DNA from: Heterohyrax brucei
Taxonomy: Eukaryota > Chordata > Mammalia > Hyracoidea > Procaviidae
DNA length: 64,000 bases
Reading direction: 5' to 3'
Assembly (NCBI GenBank): GCA_028571685.1
Contig: CM053141.1
Location: forward strand, 52,016,333-52,080,332
Shown here piece by piece: positions 57,351 through 64,000 of the stretch. The notes beneath the pieces are model-generated. The model ran no database searches and was not told the DNA's origin. It worked only from the letters and a program-made list of their open reading frames with translations. A program made the translations under genes and the position numbers. Each line of letters begins with the position of its first letter. The first letter of the stretch is position 1.

Positions 57351-58377
57351 TATCAATCTTGTTTTATCATATTCCTGAGACGTATACTTTGTATCTGTGT
57401 TCCCAATCTTTCTGAGCAAGAAGGCACTTTTTACCATCACAAATCATGCAGATACTTACTTGAGAATTGCAGTTTTAGTGTCTATTGATGGAGACATAAT
57501 GAAAAAGAACAGTTGTGAATTCTTTAGTTATGAATTTGATTGTTAATAACTATATGCTTAAAAATGATGACATATATATATATATGGCTACATTAATTCA
57601 GTCTATCGATGATTGTTAGAACATCCCTGGACTCTTTGGGATAACTGTACCAAGAGCTATAAACCAGAGACGTCCTCAGCTGTACACAACTTGTAAGATC
57701 ACACAAAAGTTATTCCTTTGGTAAGCTTTGTCAAGTTTATTATCGCCTGTCTCTTTTTTTCTTTATTTGTCCACTGTTGGGTTTACTGAGTCATTAAAAT
57801 CAGAGAGTCTGGATTTGAGTTCTTTATCTCACTTGGAATCAGATGTTGAGTTAGGGATAAAGTGGATATGAAGGCTACTGGGCTACTGAGGAAAGTGGGT
57901 TGAGTCCCTGGGGCCAGTGGCTCACAAAGGCAAGGAAGGAGCCAGGAGAGCCCACTAGGCCTGATAACAGACTGCTCTGCTCTGGGATCACCGTAGTGAA
58001 TGCTTGAAACAAAGAAAGTATTGTGAGGAAACAACGCAGGGCCTTGAAAAATACGTAAATTGTTTATTGAAAACAAAGAGAAAACTAACATTGTCATTTG
58101 TCTTCTATTTATTTACATATTAGAATATTGTTTCAAAACCTTTGTTTCTGTATGCATGTAAAGATATATGTTTCATGTATTTGTTTTTCCAAAGATTATA
58201 CTGCTTGAGACCTTGCTTTTTTTCCCACTCAAGAATGTAACATTAACATCTTTTCTTTAGAAATGACAAGAGAGTAAAGAGATGTTTACTAAATCAAGAG
58301 CTTCCCAACCACAGAGTATAACTGCATGATTTCTTGCTTAATCTTTGGCAGAATGCTGAGTTGACTACATATGTTAA

Positions 58378-58525
58378 GTGCTGTCGAATCCATTCCAACT
58401 CAGTGACCCTCTTTAACAGGACAAAACACTGCCCGGTCCTCTGCCAGCCTCCCAGTCGTTGCTACGCGTGAAGTCGTTGTTGCAGCCACCGTGTTAATGC
58501 AGACACTGACTCACCTGTCATTTTG
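58378..58525 (-). mobile_element. RTE 3' end, antisense part of a composite unit
   Basis: GTGCTGTCGAATCCATTCC, AAAACACTGCCCGGTCCTC and GTTGTTGCAGCCACCGTG are the RTE 3' terminus antisense; shorter than the same part at 22921-23185. Confidence 0.8.
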
Positions 58526-58750
58526 CTGTCTGTGATGGCTCACATGTTGCTGTGATGGTGGGAACTATACCACCATTATTTCAAATATTAGCAGGGTCAC
58601 CTATATGGACAGGTTTCAGCAGAGCTGCCAGACTAAGACAGACTTGAAAGAAGGAGCTGGCAAGCTATTTCTCGGGGAAAAAACAGGAAAGAAAGAAAAA
58701 GAAATTGGCCAGTAAAGATCTTATGCATAGCAGTAGAACATTGCCTGTGT
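58526..58750 (+). mobile_element. RTE 5' region, sense part of a composite unit
   Basis: GCTCACATGTTGCTGTGATG, AGCAGGGTCACCTATATGG, CAGACTAAGACAGACTTG and AGCAGTAGAACATTG are collinear with 23190-23430, giving the same inverted junction. Confidence 0.75.
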
Positions 58751-59099
58751 ATGTATACCCCTTATGCAGTGGGTTTGGGTTTTATAATATGAACAGGCAC
58801 TCTTCTGCATGGCTGTGGGGAGATTGGAATTTTTTTAAATGGGACCACTTGTTTTAGGGGTTTCTGTCTAAATGGTTCAGAGCATCAAGAGTGCAGCTTG
58901 TAATAGTACTCCAAAGTTCTTCAAAAGCACTGCGCTACCTCCTTTTCTGTGCTACCTGGAACACTTGTCTTTATCTTACCCTCCTACGTGTCTCCTTCCA
59001 GGTTTATCAGCCTGTATCACTGAGATCTTTGTTAAGCCAGATTCTGCTTTGAGAAGGCTTCACTGTCATTCTCTTTCCTGGTATGGTTCGGCTTTGTGT

Positions 59100-59480
59100 T
59101 TCTAGACCTGTCACACTGGATTGTCACTGCCTGTTTGTTTACTGGACCATCTATTTGATTGTGAGCCTTGTGAATACAGAGAATCTGGCCTGTTTGTGGT
59201 GGTTTCTCCAGCTCCAAGCACACTATGTATTGGTGGGTGCCATCAAGTTGATTCTGGCTCATAGCGACCCCGTGTGGCAGAGTAGGACGGCTACATAGGG
59301 TTTCTTCAAAGGAAAGAGGAACGGGACTGCTGAATCTTTGTCCCAGAGCTGCTGGGTGGGTTTGAGCTGTTAACCTTTCAGTTAGCAGCCACACGTCTAA
59401 CAGTTGCACCTCCAGGGCTCCGAGTACTATCTAATATAGTTCCTTGAGAAATACGTGTTAAATGCATTACTGAATAAATG
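59100..59480 (+). repeat. L2 LINE 3' end, split by a SINE
   Basis: CTATTTGATTGTGAGCCTTG, CTCCAAGCACACTATG, then after the SINE AATGCATTACTGAATAAATGG, as in the L2 3' end. Confidence 0.6.
59229..59421 (-). repeat. AfroSINE copy, long variant, in PARP8 intron
   Basis: Antisense, ATCAAGTTGATTCTGGCTC and GCGACCCCGTGTGGCAGAG to TCCAGGGCTCC. Flanks CTATGTATT / CTATCTAAT suggest an eroded duplication. Confidence 0.92.
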
Positions 59481-59918
59481 GTTAAATACTGTTTGGCAGA
59501 TGAGGAGCAGTTTCCTAACCAAATGACTATGTGTGGAGATACTCAAATATGTCAGAGATCCTCAGTAGGGTTGATGCTACTCCCAGTGGAATTTCATATT
59601 AATCCTGGATGACAAATTGCTTAGCGGAATTATAGCTCTGTTTACTGGGTCACATGCTCCAGTGCTTGCATGGGAGAGACATAATGCAGTTGTTTAGGGT
59701 AGTAGGGAGCTGTGGGGACTGTGGCATATTGCAGGGTTTGGACTTTAAAAGTATTTAATTCACTTTAAAAAAATCAACAGCACTCTGGTGATTGGGGACC
59801 CGGTTCCACAGGAACTCCAGTGTGGAATTTGTTAACACATGAGATGCCATGGAGAGTGGCAATCTACTTGATTGTCAAAGTGTATCTGTTTTCTTTTGAC
59901 TTTCCTTAAATAAGAGGG

Positions 59919-59942
59919 GTGTGTGTGTGTGTGTGTGTGTGT
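59919..59942 (+). repeat. GT microsatellite
   Basis: Twelve uninterrupted GT units in the PARP8 intron. Confidence 0.97.
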
Positions 59943-60776
59943 TGGAGTGCAGTGGGATGGGATTGAGGAATGCAGAAATAATACCACCTTCTTAAAAATT
60001 TAATTACTTTCTATTATGAAATAAATACATGTAAAAATCTTGGAATGTGCAGTTATTTTGAAACTACCAAGTGCTCCTTAGAGTGTGAAAATGAGAAGAG
60101 TGATCATTATTTTACGTCAAAGGTTAATATATTCTTCTTGGCAATGGAGACTTGATCGGCGTGATTACATGTTACATCAATTATTATCCAAAATATTGGT
60201 TTTTTTAAATGAAAAAAATGAATGTACATTTGCATCATTAATATTTAGGTATGAATTTCTGAATGCTGAAATAGATACTAAAGAAGTGACCATTCCTAGA
60301 ATACTGCCAAATCCCTTTGCAGAATTCAAATGTAAAAAATCCAGATTCACAAAAATTGAGGTGTTTCTGCTATAATACTAGGTGTGTTTTAAAGGAAATC
60401 ATTCTATTCTGCAAAATAAGACCCTAAAAATAACAGGGATTGTAAGAAAGCAAGAATAGGGGAAAAGACTGACTTTTAAACTGTGTTCTTTGGGGCCCTG
60501 GAACCTCCCTTAGTCAGAGGTGGCAGGAGACAGAAGTGAGAAAGAAACTGAAGAGGTGAATAATCTGGGCTTTCGCATTCCTTTTGAACTAACAACTGTT
60601 CTTGTTCTTCTCTCGCATATAAATTTTTCTTTGAAAAAGATTTCATTGTTAAGTGAGTTTTAAAACCGCTGACCTAAGAGAACCACAGTTTTATGCAAGT
60701 GTAACTTTATTGAAGGTTATATATTTAAACATAACAAAACTCCCTTTGTTTCATGGACTAAGGTAATACTACTAAT

Positions 60777-60940
60777 GACACTTATTGAGCCTGTAATACA
60801 ACCTCTGTGCTCTGCTGTTTTCACCAGAGACAAAATCTGTATTTTGTCTAGTGTTTTACATTTCACAGCTAAAGAAACTGAGGCTCAGGTAATTGAATTA
60901 ATTAATTTGTAGCTGGTGAGAGGCAGTCCAGAGATGCATT
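60777..60940 (-). repeat. MIR SINE
   Basis: AAAGAAACTGAGGCTCAGGT and AATTTGTAGCTGGTGAGAGG are the antisense MIR core. Confidence 0.8.
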
Positions 60941-62044
60941 TTAGTGTAAGTCACTGTGTGAGGTTTAAGGGGCATGGGTTGAAGTGGCATGGCTAGAATA
61001 GTTGGAAATGTTTGAGATGGGGAGGAATTACAGTAATGGGGTGTCTGCCAGGGATGGTTCCGGTTTTTAAGAGAAGTGCCTGAGCTCAGTACTAAGCATA
61101 ATAATTGGAAAATTAAGTACATTGGCTGTTGAATTATGCAAACATTACTAGGCCAGCTCATTTACTTCCCCCCTCATTTCTCTGTGCAACATTTAAAGAA
61201 GATCATATAAATGGAATTTCATCAGTCCTAAAAATATTGTGTAATTCTCTGCAGAGATTTGCTTTTGTGTAGATTGGGCCATAGTAGATAAATCTTTGCC
61301 TTAAGATAGCTGCCACTGACTTAGTGTGGAACGTTGGTCAAGCATTGACATGTACTCTTCCCCTTTCATTCTCTGCTTTTCTTTTCGAACATGTACTGCA
61401 AGAAAGACTAATAAATGTGTTTTTTATAAGACTATTCTTCCCACTTTTATGTGACACAGTACAGGTTTTCTATTCAGTGATGTTTGAAGGCTGAACACTT
61501 CCGCCTGAGTGTTTACTATCCAACACATGAAAACAACCCTTATTTCCTTTTTAAAAGAGGAACCTTTCCTTCCCAGCCTCTCTTTTGTCTGAGTTTCACA
61601 TATTTGAGCCAGGAACCAGGGTCAAAGTCAGGTTTTACCTCTTCACCCCTTTTGAAGCTCACCTGACCTGTTCCTTGAAATTGGTGTTGACATTTGTTAT
61701 TCCTCCCTGTGTGAACACCAGCTACCTTGATGCTACTGTACCTAAATTGTTGATTACCACCTTTTACCCATCAGGTTCATTTCTCCCTATATTCTTTAAG
61801 TATGAATATAATCATAAATCATTTGTTTAGAAGCCTTTTAATGGGGCACTTGTTTTCTCTGTACCAGCCTTCAACTCCTGCTCTTAGCTTGCAAGAGCCA
61901 CTTTTCTCTTTGGATATATTTCCCAGGTTTCCAAACACTGATTTATACTGTTTTCCAGCCAGATTCCTTTCTATGCTGTTACAACACTCAGTGAATTCCT
62001 GTGTTTTTCCTCAGCAAAACGAAATGTCCTCATTTCTGTCTTTG

Positions 62045-62097
62045 GTCTAAGTAAATCTCTTCTAACTTTCAAGTCTAAGTAAATCTCTTCTAACTTT
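62045..62097 (+). repeat. Exact tandem duplication, 28-base period
   Basis: GTCTAAGTAAATCTCTTCTA + ACTTT at 62045-62069 and 62073-62097 are identical over 25 bases. Confidence 0.97.
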
Positions 62098-62984
62098 AGG
62101 ACATCTTCGATGAACAGTTGCCAATACTATCCAGACCTCATTGCTCTCCCTGTCTCTGCTGAACAGCAGTTTGTGTTAATTTAGTGCATTAAGCATACAA
62201 AGCTGTTCAAGGTTTATTGCTTGATAACATCTGTTGCATAATATAATTGGTTTGGTTATCAAGATCATGGTTTTTATTATCGTGAAGACCTCTTGATTTC
62301 TTGACCGCAGTGGTATTGCCTTATTTGATCCTCTGGTCCTTAAAACAACGTGAAGTATATGTGCTCAAGAGAACAGAATGAGAGCACCCATGGAGCAAAG
62401 GGAGCAGAAGAGGTCAGAATGAAATCTCAGGAGGAAAGGATGTGAATGAAAATAGATTAGACCATTACAGAATAATGACCATAAAAGTCTTGAGCATAGT
62501 TTGTAGATCAGTGCTACCCCTTTTTGTGATGATGCCTTGTCAGCATCAAATGGAGGATGACAGGTCATTCAATGTTAAATTTAAGAGCGACACGCTCACT
62601 GAACCCTCAAAACCCCTTACTGCAGACACGCACAGAAAACAGCAGAAAGCCTGCTAGCTGACTTCCTCCAAAGAGTTTTCTTTCTGAACATTTTGTCACC
62701 TGGATTGAGAAGACCTTGCTAGTGACCTGACTAGTTTTTTTATGATTTGTCTGTCAAATATGAAGTTATTTATATTTCCATCATGGTTAAACACCTGCAA
62801 TTACTGTTAAAGAATCAGTTCTAGGACAGTTATTTGAAGAACAGAGTGGAGGCAAAGACTTGTATAATTTGTTTTACATTTGTTAGCCTTTCATGTCTTC
62901 TACAGAAAAAAAGTGCCAAGAGGAACGGAAAACAGCAGTAACACAATGACTGTTGGGCGCAGAACTGTGTCACCGAGTTGTTAT

Positions 62985-63047
62985 ACCTGCAGTTGCTGAG
63001 TTGACTCCAAATCGTAGCGACCCCGTCAGTAAAGTTAGCCAAAAGTA
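62985..63047 (-). repeat. AfroSINE/RTE tail fragment
   Basis: CAGTTGCTGAGTTGACTCC and CGTAGCGACCCCGTCAG. Confidence 0.75.
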
Positions 63048-64000
63048 GTCATGCAAAAATAAGTCAGTGTTTTGTTTGGTTCCCACCTGAGTGCCTGTTG
63101 TTGTAGGGTGCCTAAAATACAGTATTAGTATTTCCTAAGTGACAGAGTAATATTTCTCCTGTGTTAATGTGATACCATTTCCCAAACTGTTTAATTAGAT
63201 GTTGGGTCTTTGGCCAGATATGTTTGGGAAATGCTTGGTTACACAGTGTTACACAGTTTTAGTGGTTGGTTTTTCAAAGCCTGTTATATGTTGGTGTTCA
63301 TTATGCATTTCTAAGAGGTGAATGAAGTATTCAGAATTGTTCAGGCTTATTTAATTACAGATCTGGAATATCTCAAGAGAATTGTTTTGTAGAAAACGCT
63401 TTGGCAGACTCCTGAGTCTTATTCATTTAAAAATAGTTTTTGGGTAAACAACAGTAAAATAGAAATGGAAATTACTGATTCACGTTGAGCCCTGAAGAAT
63501 TTGTTTTCAGCAATTTTTATGAAAGTTGCTTTATGTTAATTTTTTTTCCATACCGCTATTCTACACGAGAGAAAATGGTTTTCTCCTGGCCCTCTTGTTC
63601 GCTTTGTCAGTTGTGTGGAATCCATTTATGGTACTGAACTATTCTTATTCATCAAAGCCCTGAAGTTAGCAGAACGCTGTTTGGTACATGAGGAGAAGTT
63701 AGTGTTAAAGGAAGTGTTTGAGGTAGGTAATGATTCTGTGTAGCAGCAGTATCCACTGTGTCCTCTTAGTTCTGTCCCAGTGACCACAGTAGAGCTCCTT
63801 AGTGAGTAGGCTGAGATAGAGTATACTTGGGGAGCTCATGGTGAGGGAAATACAGAATTTATTTGAATGTTTCCTTTATTTGATGAATGGTACTTTTAAA
63901 AAAAGTCAATGAGGATATCTGTTTTATAAAACCATTGCCCTGTCAGTGACCAAATGAGAAATTTAGGGAAAGATTTCTCAGAATGTCTGAAGATCAGCCG

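Larger units (their letters stand above)
54739..64000 (+). other. Start of long PARP8 intron
   Basis: Begins at the GTATTT donor and runs off the window. It is AT-rich and has far fewer SINEs than the upstream intergenic DNA. No further PARP8 exon was recognised. Contents listed separately: possible MIR near 57.25 kb, composite RTE unit at 58.4 kb, L2 with inserted SINE at 59.1-59.5 kb, GT repeat, MIR at 60.8 kb, tandem duplication at 62.05 kb and a SINE tail at 63.0 kb. The stretches 54739-57240, 57350-58370, 59490-60770, 60940-62040 and 63050-64000 show nothing I can name. Confidence 0.85.

Noticed and set aside
1-64000. CRISPR arrays, operons, phage or bacterial mobile systems
   Set aside because: Composition, repeats and spliced gene structure are mammalian; all regular repeats seen are SINEs or microsatellites.

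Overview
This is vertebrate nuclear DNA from a placental mammal, almost certainly an afrotherian and probably an elephant or close relative (Paenungulata). The call rests on several dozen copies of one tRNA-headed SINE. Its head reads like GTGGTTAAG...GCTGCTAACCAAAAGG and its tail like CTATGAGTCAGAATTGACTC, and the tail is shared with RTE-type LINE fragments in the same window; I know this SINE/RTE pair from Afrotheria. Older pan-mammalian repeats (MIR, L2, L1, MLT2-like and MaLR-like LTRs) lie beneath them. There are no bacterial-style genes, operons or CRISPR arrays. Layout: 1-52.9 kb is intergenic and repeat-packed. The main items are an RTE LINE with an inverted 5' part joined to half a mariner transposon (1-2.6 kb); a decayed, minus-strand ERV-L provirus with both LTRs, a Leu-type primer-binding site and pol/dUTPase remnants (10.0-18.3 kb), itself host to three nested LTR/SINE insertions and a half-L1 (ORF1-only) LINE; a long RTE copy (19.1-21.1 kb); several solo LTRs, some with clean target-site duplications (26.6, 27.9, 31.6, 38.9, 40.2 and 44.9 kb); dense SINE clusters (36.9-37.8 and 42.3-44.3 kb); and L1 pieces at 25-26, 35 and 48 kb. 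At about 52.96-54.56 kb a CpG island marks a promoter. The only protein-coding host gene supported is PARP8, on the plus strand: the ATG exon (53639-53729) and the next coding exon (54684-54738) have good splice sites and encode the PARP8 N-terminus. The remaining 9.3 kb is the start of a long PARP8 intron with few repeats. How the parts work together: the CpG island drives PARP8, whose product is a mono-ADP-ribosyltransferase. The rest is a record of retroposition in which RTE LINEs probably supplied the machinery for the tRNA-headed SINEs through a shared tail. Nested insertions with intact target-site duplications give a relative clock: old L2/MIR/ERV-L, then MaLR-like LTRs, then class I LTRs and SINEs. 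I see no new protein system. The most unusual items are a pair of composite elements (antisense RTE tail plus sense RTE 5' region) with matching boundaries, a tRNA-Gly-headed SINE sharing that 5' region, and a duplication-flanked half-L1. All SINE/LINE/LTR family names come from recognition by eye; edges without a stated duplication are good to about 10-30 bases.
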